Part shown: in pieces, positions 36,601 to 45,650 of the stretch | Layout of the letters: each line of letters opens with the position of its first letter | Numbering within the stretch: the first letter of the stretch is position 1 | Source: Tetracentron sinense | Taxonomy: Eukaryota; Streptophyta; Magnoliopsida; Trochodendrales; Trochodendraceae | Direction of reading: 5' to 3' | NCBI GenBank assembly: GCA_015143295.1 | Contig: CM026568.1 | Coordinates: 21,272,607-21,336,606, forward strand | Length of the DNA stretch: 64,000 nt | Program-made: the position numbers and the translations under genes | The notes under the pieces: model-generated | Databases searched by the model: none | The model's input: the letters and a program-made list of their open reading frames with translations, nothing else | What the model was told of the DNA's origin: nothing

Positions 36601-39600
36601 TAGTCCAACTGAGGCTCTACCAATTTTTCTCATTGAGATCCCTATCTGGTTTTTGTATGTCACAATTTGAATAGCCTTTGACTAACCGTCTTAATACTCT
36701 TTGGGATGGTTTCAACACTCCTTCGCGTTTAAGGAATTTTCTCCCCTTTTCTGTTTTACTTACCAAGAAAAAAAAATAGCTAACACTTACTCTGTCCTCC
36801 CAGGTATTGATTATAAGCAAAGTCTTCATATGTGTGTGCGCAGATACTCATAACATTTTTTTGATCAGTAAGCATCAAGATATATTATATATGTGGATGA
36901 AGATAAAGTACAACAGTGAAATAAAGAAAAGAGTAAAGAATTTACTGATTAGTAAATTTAAAGGTGAGGTAATAAAAAGAAAAGGCTATATTATATAGTA
37001 CAGGGAGCCCTAGAAAAATATATCGGACTAGAGAATCGCTTTTTGTGACTAATTTCACCCAAGAATATCACCAAAGTCTACACAACCTCGACGGATTGAG
37101 AAGCACATTAAGATTAGATGTCTAATAAGCGAGCAAATGCGAGGGACGGGAGAGGGTGAGTATTCAAAAACTCTTTTATTCCTCTTTTTCATATCATCCA
37201 AGAGGTGACCTCCGGCAAAACAAGACAAACTGCCTCCCGAGCAATATCTGGACTCGCCCAAGACCAACAAGATTTAAAAATAAAAACATAAAGAAAGAAG
37301 GGAAAACCCAGTCCACTCTTAATCGAGAAAGAAAGTGATCCCAAATCCCAAAGTCAACAGGGTAGTGAAAAAGCAGATGATTCACCGTTTCTTCCGCAAT
37401 GAGGCACAAAAAATAGCCATTAGCCATCATCAATCTTTCAAATGATCGCACGTGAGAATCTTAATTAGAGTCACAGTCCACAGGAAGAAAGATAGATTTG
37501 ATAAAATATTAGGATTCCACACAGACTTATGAGAAAATGATGGTCAAGGTGCTAAAATGAAGGTCTATAAAAGTGATCTCACTAAAAAAAACAATCATTG
37601 TTGCCTCTAAGGCAGAGCGAATCGTCGAATTCCCAATCCTTCAATGCTCACCTCAATCTAGAACATATATATATATGTGTATGTGTGTGTGTGTGTGTGA
37701 ATACATAATCACCAATGAAATTAATGTAATACATGCAAACATACATACATCTGGGTTAAAAGAGATATCTTGACTAACATAAACTATGACTTAGTCATTC
37801 ATAGTAGTAAAGAGATTTCAGAATGAAGGTAATTGCTAGAAATTTACAAGGTTCCAAAATTTTAGATATAATATGCCTCAAAGGAAAATTGTCTTATTAG
37901 TGCAAACAAAATTGCACAGCCACAATTGAAGCACAACAAACTTGTGTAACCAACAAGAGGCCATAGAAGCAGAATAAGTCGCAGATAGGAACTCATTAAA
38001 TGAACTGAAAGTGCATATATGCACTAATTGAAATTCTCAAAAGATCAAATCTACCTTCTCGCACACTATCAAGTATCAATCTTATCACGCATGTCAAAAA
38101 ATGAAGAAAAGAACCCACATATGATCCAAATTATGACATTTAGCTCAATACTATTTTTTTTAATATTAAGTCATTAAGATAAAAACTCCTTTAGCAACAC
38201 AAAAAAAAAGGATAGATAGACAAATAGAGAAGGGAATCTTAATTCCATGTTGTTTTTCCACTATGCTAGGGTTATAATTCTTTCCCAAATTATTTGTATA
38301 GACGGTCAACTCTAACATCTCTTGATAGTTTTACTTTTATAATCCTCATATAATATTTATTTTTCCTCTTACCGTTAGTATGCAGTGAATCCTATGGGCA
38401 TATCACATTATTACAAAACCAAACAGCACCAAACTGCCAAAAACTATATGCTGACCAGCACATAATACAAGTAAGGCATTAAAATGTCATTTTTGTCTAT
38501 GAGTTACCTGAGTTTTTGGCAATGCCTGTTGAACCACCCTTTTATAGCCCTTGACAACACCTTGTTGACTTGCTAGATCAACAAGAATGCTGTCGAGTAA
38601 CCATAGTACAAAGGAACCAAGTGCCTCAGAAGATCGCTGGTTGATCCAGTCAACTGACGTCTTATAAACAGCTTCAGAAATATGCAAAAGTGGGATCTGT
38701 TGGAGAGCAAACGAACTAATTTAGTTTCCGCACAAAATAGTGGAAAAGCATCCGATAAATTGTGTAGGGCGCACAAAAGCTCAAAATAATTGAATAATGA
38801 GATATAAAAGGCTTCATTTTTTTATCTAGAAAAATTAAAGAGAAACTTTGTTCACAACACTTAATTTCTGATACGCAACTTTGTACCTACAAAACGTTTA
38901 GAAAGTTCAAACTAGACCCCAAAAATGTTGTATTATATATATATATATATAACAAGAAAGCAATGTGTAATACATGGATCAACATAGAATCATATTGATT
39001 TACATTGAACAATGGATCCAGGTCGCTGCCTATTCGGTCTTATGCATGAACTGCATAACAAATGAAGATCAAAACAGAGACAAGGGTGACCATCAAAGAG
39101 ACTACTAGCATTGATCACAACCAGGCATCTAATATTGGGTCCTATACCATCATCGAATTAAGAGATAATGTTTATCACTAAAACATTATAAAAATGGAAC
39201 AAAAAAGGCTATAAAATTAATGTAATTATCAAAATTAAAACAATTGGAAGTGCTCTGTTACATTTTAAAATAAGATAATGTTTACATTCGATCTAAAAGA
39301 TGAGGGCATTAAAGGTCTTTTGGTTTGAATTTTTGTAACCAAAATTTCATTTTTTTTCTTTTCATTTGTAGTCATCTTTTAGATCGAAGAATTTGTATTC
39401 GTGAAATGCAAATGCAGGCATTAAAGGTCTTTTGGTTTGAATTGTTGTAACCAAAATTTCATTTTTTTTCTTTTCACTTGTAGTCCTCTTTTATCTTCTT
39501 ATCATATAAAAGAAAAACAATACATCTCAAGGAAAAACAAGGCAGGCTAACTCACATCGGCTATTTTTGCAACAGTGGACTCCTTGAATGTCTTTGTCCA

Positions 39601-40315
39601 TGGAAATTGAGAAGCACTCACAGCAGAAAATGCACGACCAAAATAATCTGCAAAACGCATGAGCTGTATATCCTGCTGCGATTCATATGAAACCTACATC
39701 CAAGAAAGAAAAAATTAAATTTTCAACATATCACGTAATGATTTCGATTCAAATCCATGGTAAACAACAGATAAGAATAAATAAAATCTAATCGAAACAC
39801 AAAATTCTCGAATCAATACTCACCGATACATCAGCGAGAAAAGCGGCCAGATCAGAATCATCGATCTTAGACGCCGCCTCGGCAACAGTAACCTTTGGCT
39901 TCTTCGGCTTCTTCTGCTTAGGCTTCTTTTCCTCGGCGATCCCATTTTCAACACCGCCGGAGATTTCAACATCGGTATCGTCCTCATCGTTGTCCGATTG
40001 GTGCTTCGATCGGCGGACAGGAACGTCTGCAGCAGCAGCAGCAGCAGCGGCCTTTTGAGCTTCTAGGGCACGGCGGCGACGTTCATCGGATTGTTGTTCG
40101 AGAGAACGAAATACGCCGGACTTGTCGCCGGCGGTGTCTCCGTTTAAACGGAATCTGTCGGGATCGGTGACGGAATCTGACGGCTTCGCCGATGGTTTTC
40201 TCTGGCGTTTGACGTAAGTGACCTTCTGCCAGCCATGGTTATTGTTGCTGTTAGTGTTGGATTTCTCGTCTTCTCCGTTGAGAATTGATTCAAAAGATGT
40301 GGGCTTTTCGTCCAT
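13360..40315 (-). CDS. TMEM214/DUF2359 membrane protein with a 23-kb intron
   Basis: Ten exons: 40315-39824, 39693-39556, 38696-38508, 15054-14917, 14818-14697, 14603-14471, 14370-14241, 14131-14052, 13930-13796, 13593-13360. All introns are GT-AG and phases match; the product is 596 aa without internal stop, close to plant relatives (about 590 aa by recall). The N-terminus is acidic and low-complexity: a run of eight alanines, then a lysine-rich patch (KKPKQKKPKKPKV). The conserved body follows, with EAVYKTSVDWINQR, VLAMVLRRKPDVL, KYQGQDKLPV, GAVRKGERLVPP, FPASSARVK and EVALAGSPGSKAMKQV. The hydrophobic segment near the C-terminus (CMKGVVFAFVALAAGAVMM) is a likely membrane anchor. Animal TMEM214 is an ER membrane protein; the plant role is not known to me. 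Relatives recalled are Arabidopsis At1g23170 and At1g70770. The coding sequence looks intact despite the enormous intron 3. Confidence 0.9.
16175..16207. repeat. (GA)n microsatellite
   Basis: A CA-rich start followed by an uninterrupted GA run, about 65 bp left of the boundary of the minus-strand pararetrovirus copy. Confidence 0.85.
17974..20530 (+). mobile_element. Solo LTR (2.56 kb) inserted in the pararetrovirus copy
   Basis: Starts TGTAGAGACC and ends GGGGAGTGACA, flanked by the perfect 5-bp duplication CAAAT (17969-17973 and 20531-20535). No internal retrotransposon coding region is present, so it is a solo LTR or equivalent. At 18360-18440 it holds a module (...GTTGAATCGTCAAA...GAGTCAAAAG...ATGGCCAAAA) shared with the two other large LTRs in this window. 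The palindromic words CGATCGATCGCC follow near 18478-18515. Size suggests Ty3/Gypsy, but the lineage cannot be assigned without internal domains. Confidence 0.85.
20618..20629 (-). promoter_or_regulatory. tRNA-Met primer-binding site, minus-strand pararetrovirus copy
   Basis: Reads TGGTATCAGAGC on the minus strand, complementary to the 3' end of initiator tRNA-Met, the primer typical of caulimovirids. Confidence 0.8.
21616..23796 (+). pseudogene. Pararetrovirus polyprotein, N-terminal part incl. aspartic protease
   Basis: One reading frame from the ATG at 21616 to the TAA ending at 23796, broken by stops, for example near 22348, 22672, 23149 and 23311. The first ~100 codons are very rich in Asn, Asp and Tyr. 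The middle has no motif I can assign to movement or coat protein, and no CCHC zinc knuckle is visible. An aspartic-protease-like motif (VLIDPGAD, about 23455-23478) and a protease C-terminal motif (ILGTPFL, about 23660-23682) are present. Only the decayed form is described. Confidence 0.7.
23800..25296 (+). pseudogene. Pararetrovirus reverse transcriptase / RNase H (decayed)
   Basis: Continues the polyprotein after a frame change between about 23790 and 23860. Reverse transcriptase signs in order are KKLIKPSHSPWSCP, RLVINYKALN, FWQIQI and YIDDVLIYS (about 24485). An RNase H-like segment follows (KIVETDISDLGYGG, about 24915-24960). The domain ends with the caulimovirid-type LPDFLSREFLQN before the stop at 25294-25296. 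There are at least eight in-frame stops and a second frame change near 25080. No integrase follows. Confidence 0.78.
25300..26636 (+). pseudogene. Pararetrovirus downstream ORF of unknown function (decayed)
   Basis: A long coding-like region with stops and frame breaks. An S/T/P-rich N-terminal part (25443-25814 still open) leads to aromatic-rich segments (FSFWGDNPN, PLWFSQWWNYFGPIEPN) and an acidic C-terminus ending at the TGA 26634-26636. Caulimovirids of several genera have an ORF after the polymerase; I cannot assign a function. Confidence 0.5.
27068..27077 (+). promoter_or_regulatory. TATA box of the plus-strand pararetrovirus copy
   Basis: TCTATAAAAG, about 260 bp before the primer-binding site, in the region where caulimovirids carry the promoter of their genomic transcript. 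The matching site in the minus-strand copy (about 20900) has lost the TATA core. Confidence 0.55.
27330..27341 (+). promoter_or_regulatory. tRNA-Met primer-binding site, plus-strand pararetrovirus copy
   Basis: TGGTATCAGAGC, complementary to the 3' end of initiator tRNA-Met. Here it lies at the end rather than the start of the copy, as expected for a permuted circular genome. Confidence 0.8.
27411..27431. repeat. (GA)n microsatellite at pararetrovirus right boundary
   Basis: The GA run begins within a few bases of the end of the plus-strand pararetrovirus copy. LINE-like sequence starts just after it. Confidence 0.85.
28500..29180 (+). other. LINE interior, unassigned
   Basis: Between the ORF1-like and endonuclease-like blocks of the LINE. 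Fragmentary frames only; no motif recognised. Probably decayed ORF1/ORF2 linker sequence. Confidence 0.35.
29379..30772. mobile_element. hAT-type MITE (CCTAGGCG family), with a nested MITE
   Basis: Terminal inverted repeat TAGTGTAGTCAAGGC at the left, GCCTTGACTACACT-like (here CACCTTGACTACACT) at the right. Flanks are GTCTTAGT and GCCTTAGT (7/8). The left end is tandemly repeated (66-bp unit from 29361). Same family as the clean copy at 35215-35817. It contains the nested element 29465-29989, a CT microsatellite (about 30278-30310) and a TA run (about 30655-30686). Confidence 0.7.
29465..29989. mobile_element. hAT-type MITE (GGCCGGGCT family) nested in another MITE
   Basis: Begins TAGGGCTGTATTC and ends TTGTGCAACCCTA, flanked by the perfect 8-bp duplication GGCGTCGC (29457-29464 and 29990-29997). 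The ends are made of repeated GGGCTTGGCTCGG-like words around an AT-rich centre. Confidence 0.85.
34190..35140. mobile_element. hAT-type MITE (GAGCTCG-rich family)
   Basis: Starts TAGTGGTGGTTATTG and ends GATATCACCCCTA, with the perfect 8-bp duplication AGGAGTCC (34182-34189 and 35141-35148). Arms are rich in GAGCCGAGCTCG words and the centre is AT-rich. 951 bp; no transposase. Confidence 0.85.
35215..35817. mobile_element. hAT-type MITE (CCTAGGCG family)
   Basis: 603 bp with 15-bp terminal inverted repeats CAGTGTAGTCAAGGC / GCCTTGACTACACTG and the perfect 8-bp duplication TTGCTAAT (35207-35214 and 35818-35825). Both arms repeat GCCTAGGCG-like words. No transposase is encoded. Confidence 0.9.
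36121..36357 (+). repeat. Tandem duplication in the LINE zinc-binding tail
   Basis: The block from ggtcatatcact to cactgcaagtttgtg occurs twice, at 36126-36248 and about 36251-36357, with substitutions and a 20-bp-scale length difference. It falls in the Cys/His-rich end of the LINE reverse-transcriptase ORF. Confidence 0.75.
36990..37455 (-). mobile_element. LINE 3'-end remnant, minus strand
   Basis: Read on the minus strand from about 37450, the frame (MRSFERLMMANGYFLC...EETVNHLLFHYPVDFGIWDHF) matches the zinc-binding tail typical of plant L1 ORF2. Decayed sequence follows down to about 36990. It is a different LINE from the plus-strand one, in the opposite orientation. Confidence 0.6.
37456..38507. 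other. Giant intron, part next to exon 3
   Basis: AT-rich sequence with a TA/TG microsatellite (about 37662-37700). No gene or named repeat recognised. Confidence 0.5.
39304..39494. repeat. Direct repeat, about 78 bp, in TMEM214-like intron 2
   Basis: Two near-identical copies (39304-39381 and 39417-39494) share aaaggtcttttggtttgaat and the following ttttcattttttttc stretch, about 113 bp apart start to start. Confidence 0.8.
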
Positions 40316-40500
40316 GATCTTGTTTGGTTGATCTCTCTCTCTCTCTTTCTCTAGGGTTTCTCGCTTTTCTTCTTTCTAATCTTTTACTTTCGTCGACTAT
40401 CGATCACGAGTAGAGAGATGAAAAAGAGAGAAGCGATGGGTTAGAGAGAAAGAGGAGGAGAAGGTTGGGGCTGAGATCAACAGGGAAAGAAATGGGACTT
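40316..40500 (-). promoter_or_regulatory. 5' UTR / promoter region of the TMEM214-like gene
   Basis: Directly upstream of the ATG at 40315. On the minus strand it is rich in GA/GAGA (40331-40352 reads as a CT run on the plus strand), common in plant 5' UTRs. No TATA box is assigned. Confidence 0.45.
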
Positions 40501-40650
40501 TGCTGTCCGACGGATGTATTTATCATCGTTGACTTTTCTATTCACCTTGCTAAATGACATAATTACGTGATTGCCAATCTTCGTTTCTCACTGGGATCTG
40601 GGCTGCGCAGTTCTGACCAGACCCGACCTTCAGGCTTCAACCCACCGGAT

Positions 40651-41158
40651 ATTGAGATCGGATCACAACCAATCGCGATTGAACTATCCCCAAGTTCAAT
40701 CGTACCCAGAGGTCAACTCGTGTGTCTTTTTACCCCTATTAATTATGGTTAATGACCTTAGGGTTCAACAATATACAGTTGGTTTCTTAAAAATATATAT
40801 TAATTCTAAGGGTTAAAAATTCTTAACTAGAAATATATATTTTTTCTCAAAAAATCAATGTTATATCTTTGAACCCACACCCCAATGGTTAATGAATCTT
40901 AAGGGCAGCTAATAGGAGTTAAAAGGGGCACATGTTGACTTGTGGATGCGATTGAACTCAGGAATAGTTCAATTACAATTGACTAGGATCAAATATCTTA
41001 AAAATAATGTGTTCGTGAACAACTTAAGCTCCCACCCCCAATGGTTAATGAATCTTAACTACAACTAATAGGAGTTAAAAGAGGCACATGTTGACCTGTG
41101 CGTGCGATTGTACTCAAGGATAGTTCAACTGCAATTAACTATGATCTGATCTCTTAAT
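40651..41158. mobile_element. Inverted-repeat MITE (GATCACAA family) with a duplicated right arm
   Basis: The left arm (ggatcacaaccaatcgcgat...) is inverted relative to the right arm ending at about 40998. The right arm is repeated once more at about 41025-41158 (shared words caatggttaatgaatcttaa and gaggcacatgttgac). The same family occurs at 45651-46169. Confidence 0.65.
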
Positions 41159-41169
41159 GAACAATGTAT

Positions 41170-41650
41170 TCGTGAATAACTTAAGCTTGATCGTTAAAAA
41201 CTCAAGCTCATTCATTTATTCAGTAAACAAGTAAACCTCAAGCTTGATTTTTGAGCTCGTTTAGATAACGAATTAAGCCTAAACACACAATTACTTGTCT
41301 CGATTATATATATATAGAGAGAGAGAGAGAGATGATCTTTAAGATAAGCGATATTCAGTCTTCATACTTGTTGTGCTAGGTTACTTTGTGTAAAAATTAT
41401 AGATTAAGGTAATGAATTTAAATGATTTCATCTCATTAAAATGATTATTTTGTAAGCTAATCATTGTATGTATATTTTAAAACTAATCATATTTTATCGG
41501 AACTCGTTAAAAGTTCGGTTTGTGTGTAGCTCAGGCTCGATTGTGCTCGTTTATAATTGGGTCGAGCCAAACATGAACACCTAGCTTGAAATATTTACAA
41601 TAAAAGTTTGGCTCGTCTCAGTAAATGCAAAATTTATCTTTGCTTATCAA
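41170..41650. repeat. GAGCTCG/AAGCTTGA-rich hAT-type MITE remnant
   Basis: Contains cttaagcttgatcgttaaaa, tttgagctcgtttagataacg and ggcttgtttat-like words with an AT-rich centre, like the element at 34190-35140. The ends and target duplication are not clear. Confidence 0.45.
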
Positions 41651-42383
41651 ATTTCCTTTATTGTTGTATGGAGTTTATTGTTTGTTGTAGGGAACTATCC
41701 TTCCAATCTGAATAAACTCAGACTGTTAAATTACATTTCCTATTTAGGGGAAGAACCTCTAATTAAAAAGAAGAATTAAAGAAGAACAAAAATATTTGAA
41801 TAAACATATTTTTATTTATTCAATGAGATTGCCCAAATCTCATATAGGCATTACAAGTGTCTCATTGAGATCTTTATATTTGCATAAAAGAAAAAGGAAT
41901 GGTGGTGACCATTGTATGAGGCTCACCTAATATTCTCAATTGCAAAGCAGATCTTCTTCTTCTTTATTGTTGTACTTGTTGTTACTTAAAGAGGAGGATA
42001 GAGTTTTCTCTTTCTTCTGTCCTTTTTTGTGTGTTCCTTCGTGTGGGTTCTTGTGAGAAACTCTCCTTTTATAGGTTTAAGTGAGTCATTTTTTGTCTCT
42101 CTTTTTGACTCCTCTATTTTGGGGAAGTCAACTTAGGCTCTCCTCTTAGAGGGTGCTAGCTCACGGGTTCTCAAGCTCAAGAGAATCCTCTTATTTTGAG
42201 AATTCTTGTACCAGGTTTTCCAATTTTTTGGGGGAATCCTAGTACCTTTCGAAAATGAGGATATTTAATCACATCATTTCCTAAGATATAGGACATAGTC
42301 CTAATCCTATCATAATTATGGGGTGTCGTGTGGCATCTCATGGAATTTTTAAAGAGGGGATCCTTATCTTGGGATCCCCCCAC
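41650..42383. other. Unassigned repeat-like sequence left of a solo LTR
   Basis: AT-rich with T-rich tracts, no coding frame. It may belong to an older LTR element, but I found no matching ends. Confidence 0.3.
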
Positions 42384-43139
42384 TGTCGCAACCCAAAACC
42401 CACCCTAGGAGTTAGAGTAAATCTTGGACGACTTATCATGACCTACATGACATGCTTGACAAACCATTCTGCAAAACACTCGGAGCATATACAATAGAGA
42501 ACAAAATAGCGGAAGCATAAACTAACACGGTACAGCGGAAGTCTAACCAAAACCTCTATGTATATACATGATCCAAGTTCGTACAAAAGAGAAATCAAAA
42601 TAAAGAAGGTGCGGACATGCCCGCCAAAGTACATGAGTATAAATCTCTCATGCTCACCCACACTCACTTAGAATCTACTACCTAATAGTGACCGTCTACG
42701 TGAGGTTCCTCCACAAGTTCCTCAACATACTCCTCCTCCACCCAATGGCTCGGAGCACAGATATCAAATGGAACTGCCGCTCCGCTATCGCCTGCCGACA
42801 TAAAAAGTACGGCTGAGCATGAAATACTCAGTGGGTACCAAACACTAACCAACAGCCATTGCATAGCAACAACAACATAAAGTAGGAAGCAATTTATATC
42901 ATAACAGGAAAGTAAAACAGTTTATATTAATGCTTGCATTACATAAAAGCCGATAAATCTCTTGAAAATTATCGTACACTTGACTTGACTTAAAATCCTC
43001 GTTTCGTTCTTAAAAACTTGTCATATTTGTCTTGCTTCATCTTGTCGAGCTTGTCATGTCATACATGTCATGCGTGCTTGCTTGAAATTTAAACATGCTC
43101 ATGTACTTGTGAGATGTGCTTGTGAGATACACTTGTGAG

Positions 43140-43330
43140 ATGCACTTGTCAGATGTACTTGAGAGGGAAGGGAGACCCTTCTTTCATGATATGCCTTGAG
43201 AGGGAAGGGAGACCCTTCTTTAATGCGATGCACTTGAGATGGAAGGGAGACCATTCTTTAATGCGATATACTTGTGAGTGAGGGGAGACCCCTCATGGAA
43301 GGGAGGGAAGCGTAAACTCCCTCCTAAGAA
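43140..43330. repeat. Tandem units inside the solo LTR (gggagaccctt)
   Basis: Units of about 50-55 bp with cttgagagggaagggagaccc occur about four times. The same array, inverted and with its own unit count, is at about 54780-54920 in the sister LTR. Confidence 0.75.
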
Positions 43331-44217
43331 ATGCTTGTTCTTGTCCTCTTGTTAAAAGCGAGGTGAACCATATCGTAGGATATGTCCCACCCCTAATCTC
43401 CTTATTCTTGAAAATCCATCGGTAAACCATGTCATGCATGCCGTGCTCGTGAAATCGTGTACATACTTTCATTTTAAATTAAATATGACATTTGGGGATT
43501 TCACAATACATAGAACATCAATAATTTGAGTAAGTCAATATTCATACCAATGTAGGGAAAACAATTTATCACAATATCATTAACCCTAGCAATTCCCATA
43601 AGCTTTTAAGCATGCATTTCTTGATTTACGACTTATTTTCTTCACATTGGCATTTCATCGAACACGTGGTGTGTACGTTATTGTTAACCCTAAATTTTGG
43701 ATTTCTAGGTGGGTTAAGCTCATAGCATACATGTGTATTTATTATTATCACAATGCCCTTCCTATTTTTGTTCATCACCACACAAACACACGGCATCCAA
43801 TCGCCCATTCGCATATAACAACCATCCATTCATCTCATCGCCTTATATTATTTAGAAATTTGGGAAAAATCATAAAATGAAGGGAAATAAAGATAATATA
43901 TGAACTAGAAGGGTGGTGTAGGGTACCGACCTTGAATAGGATGAAGAAATCCCTTGATGTGAAGTTCCAACTTGAGGAAGAACCCCTCTTGGGTTTGAGG
44001 AACTCTAGATGCTTTGGGGAAGACCCTTGCTTGAAATTTCTCACGCTTGAACCTCCTTTGATCTCCAAATCAAAGCCTCTTTGGAGGATTTTTCCAAATC
44101 TCCTCTCTTTCTCTTTCTTTCCTCTTTCTCTCTTCTAGGTTAGAAAAGCCCCAAAATAAGGATCCCATAACAAGAAAAGGGTTTAAGACCCTCAAATTCG
44201 AAATCTGCTACCACATG

Positions 44218-44475
44218 CAATAGATCGCACACTTATCTGCGATCGATCGCAGGACAGTGCGATCGATCGCACATTGATGCGATCTATCGCACATGCACCC
44301 GAACACATTGGTCTGATTTCCCTCTACATGCAATCGATCGCACACTCTTGCGATCGATTGCAGATCCCTGCGATCTATCGCACCTGGGGATCCATCTATC
44401 GTATATGGCCCAGAGAGTTTGGGACCCATTTCGCCTACATACGATCGATCGCACCAAACTTGCGATCGATCGCAC
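44218..44475. repeat. Cluster of GCGATCGATCGC-type palindromes
   Basis: About ten occurrences of the 12-bp palindrome GCGATCGATCGC or one-base variants within 260 bp, with irregular spacing, inside the LTR at 42384-44836. Confidence 0.85.
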
Positions 44476-45083
44476 CCTCCAGATTTTGTTGTTTTCTCAT
44501 ATTTTTCCCTACTTTGGTAATTTGGCCATAACTTTTGACTCGTTTGTCCGATTTTGACGATTTAACTTGCGTCGAATTCTTCTTTCGAATGTGAACATTT
44601 TTGGCATTTTAGAATTTTCAATTTCTTCTTTATTTATTGACCATATTGCCCCTAAAATTGACTGATCCGTACATGAGATTCAGTAACTTGGGTTTTCGAC
44701 ATATCCAACTTAGGAATAATACTTCTTAACACTTAGAGTTCTTTAAATTTCCTCATTTCATAGAATTAGGAGGATTACAAAGGCTTAACACCTTAGCACG
44801 GGTTCCAATACATGGCAAAAGTTCAGGGGTACTACACCTACAGCTGACAGAAAATCCTTTTTACCAAGGAATCTCTGCCCTATGACAGTCAGATACTGAC
44901 TGTCAGTTGGGGATAAACTGACCTAGGTCCAAGGCCCATTTGGGTCACGGACTAGATCTCTGAAAAGGGACTGACCTTGGTCAGTCCACGGACCCAATGG
45001 GTAAGACCATAGGTCTTGCCCAAGGACCAAAGGGTGAGACCATAGGTCTCGGTTAGGTCCAAGACCAAATGCAATGATGGTTG

Positions 45084-45385
45084 ATCCGTGAGGATTTATC
45101 CTCATGATTCGGACATGTGTCAGCCTCTCGGAGGTTGGCATTCAGAAGTTATCTGCGGGATTTTAATCATCTCGGATGGGATACCTGTTAGTCTCTTAGA
45201 GACTTACACTAAAGATTCATCTGTGAGGTTTTAATCTTCACAGATCATACACGTGTCAGTCTCTCGAAGTCTGGCACTTAGAGTTTGAATCCGTGGGGTT
45301 TTAATCCTCACAGATGGGATACGTGTCAGCCTCTCGGAGGCTGGTATTTAGGGTTGAATCTGTGAGATTCACCCTCACGGATCAA
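45084..45385. repeat. Tandem array, 67-71-bp unit, four to five copies
   Basis: Units start near 45084, 45151, 45219, 45289 and 45360. Each holds ATCYGTGRGG..TTTAATC, then ACGTGTCAGYCTCTCGGAGG-like words. Each also has small internal palindromes (ctctcggag/ggctgg). Confidence 0.8.
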
Positions 45386-45650
45386 AACCATCGTTTGCCT
45401 TGCTTGGTGGCATAAAAGCCAGTCATCGGCATTTAATGCTGGCAGATAAAGGCTTGCGCGTGCTATAGGCACATGCCAATTAAACCATCTCTTCGAGAGA
45501 TGGTGATCTAGTGTGTGCCATTGCACATACACCTGGACAATGAACGGTAAGATTTCACTGCCCATAGTCTCAGCTTGATACTCACCCCTACCATTTCAGG
45601 TTACTTTTGTAAGCTAGGCCTGTTTATTTACAAGCTTTCATCCTTTTTAG

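Larger units (their letters stand above)
27432..36770 (+). mobile_element. Decayed L1-type LINE with nested insertions
   Basis: Scattered but ordered LINE remnants on the plus strand. An ORF1-like block lies at about 27540-27770 (RGRFLEVAE-like and RSIIFREGSRSWDGALLPEN). An endonuclease C-terminal block is at 31077-31320 (LLLNGASFTWYNLQK). A reverse transcriptase start is near 31910 (VPGPNGFTAAF), a palm/thumb part at about 33400-33560, and the RNase H/zinc-binding tail at about 36050-36400 (RKRCALCLEDEEIVDHL...LAHC). Stops and frameshifts are everywhere. Interrupted by hAT-type MITEs at 29379-30772, 34190-35140 and 35215-35817. A CA-rich stretch with a short tandem repeat (33752-33816) also intrudes at about 33560-33830. 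Confidence 0.7.
15055..38507 (-). other. Giant intron 3 of the TMEM214-like gene
   Basis: Donor GTAACT follows exon 3 (...LPKTQ) and acceptor TGTAG precedes exon 4 (VAIFVVLAMVLRR...), phase 0. The 23,453 bases hold an inverted pair of endogenous pararetrovirus copies (16271-27408), a solo LTR, a plus-strand LINE with nested MITEs (27432-36770) and a minus-strand LINE remnant (about 36990-37455). The stretches 15060-16170 and 37460-38500 are AT-rich and show nothing I can name. Confidence 0.85.
42384..44836 (-). mobile_element. Solo LTR (2.45 kb), minus orientation
   Basis: On the minus strand it starts TGTAGTACCCCTGAAC and ends GGTGGGTTTTGGGTTGCGACA. Flanking 5-mers are CCCAC and CCTAC (one mismatch). 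Same family as 53059-55704: both share the end sequence, the block around ccgccaaagtacatg, and an internal array of gggagacccttctt units. It carries the conserved module at 44514-44600 and a cluster of GCGATCGATCGC-like palindromes at about 44218-44475. No internal retrotransposon genes. Confidence 0.82.

Noticed and set aside
13360-40315. Two separate genes instead of one TMEM214-like gene
   Set aside because: Exon phases match across the gap, the left group has no start and the right group no stop, and the joined protein follows the family order.
44208-44557. Several overlapping frames on both strands near the palindrome cluster
   Set aside because: The GCGATCGATCGC palindrome lacks stops in most frames, so the frames are artefacts.
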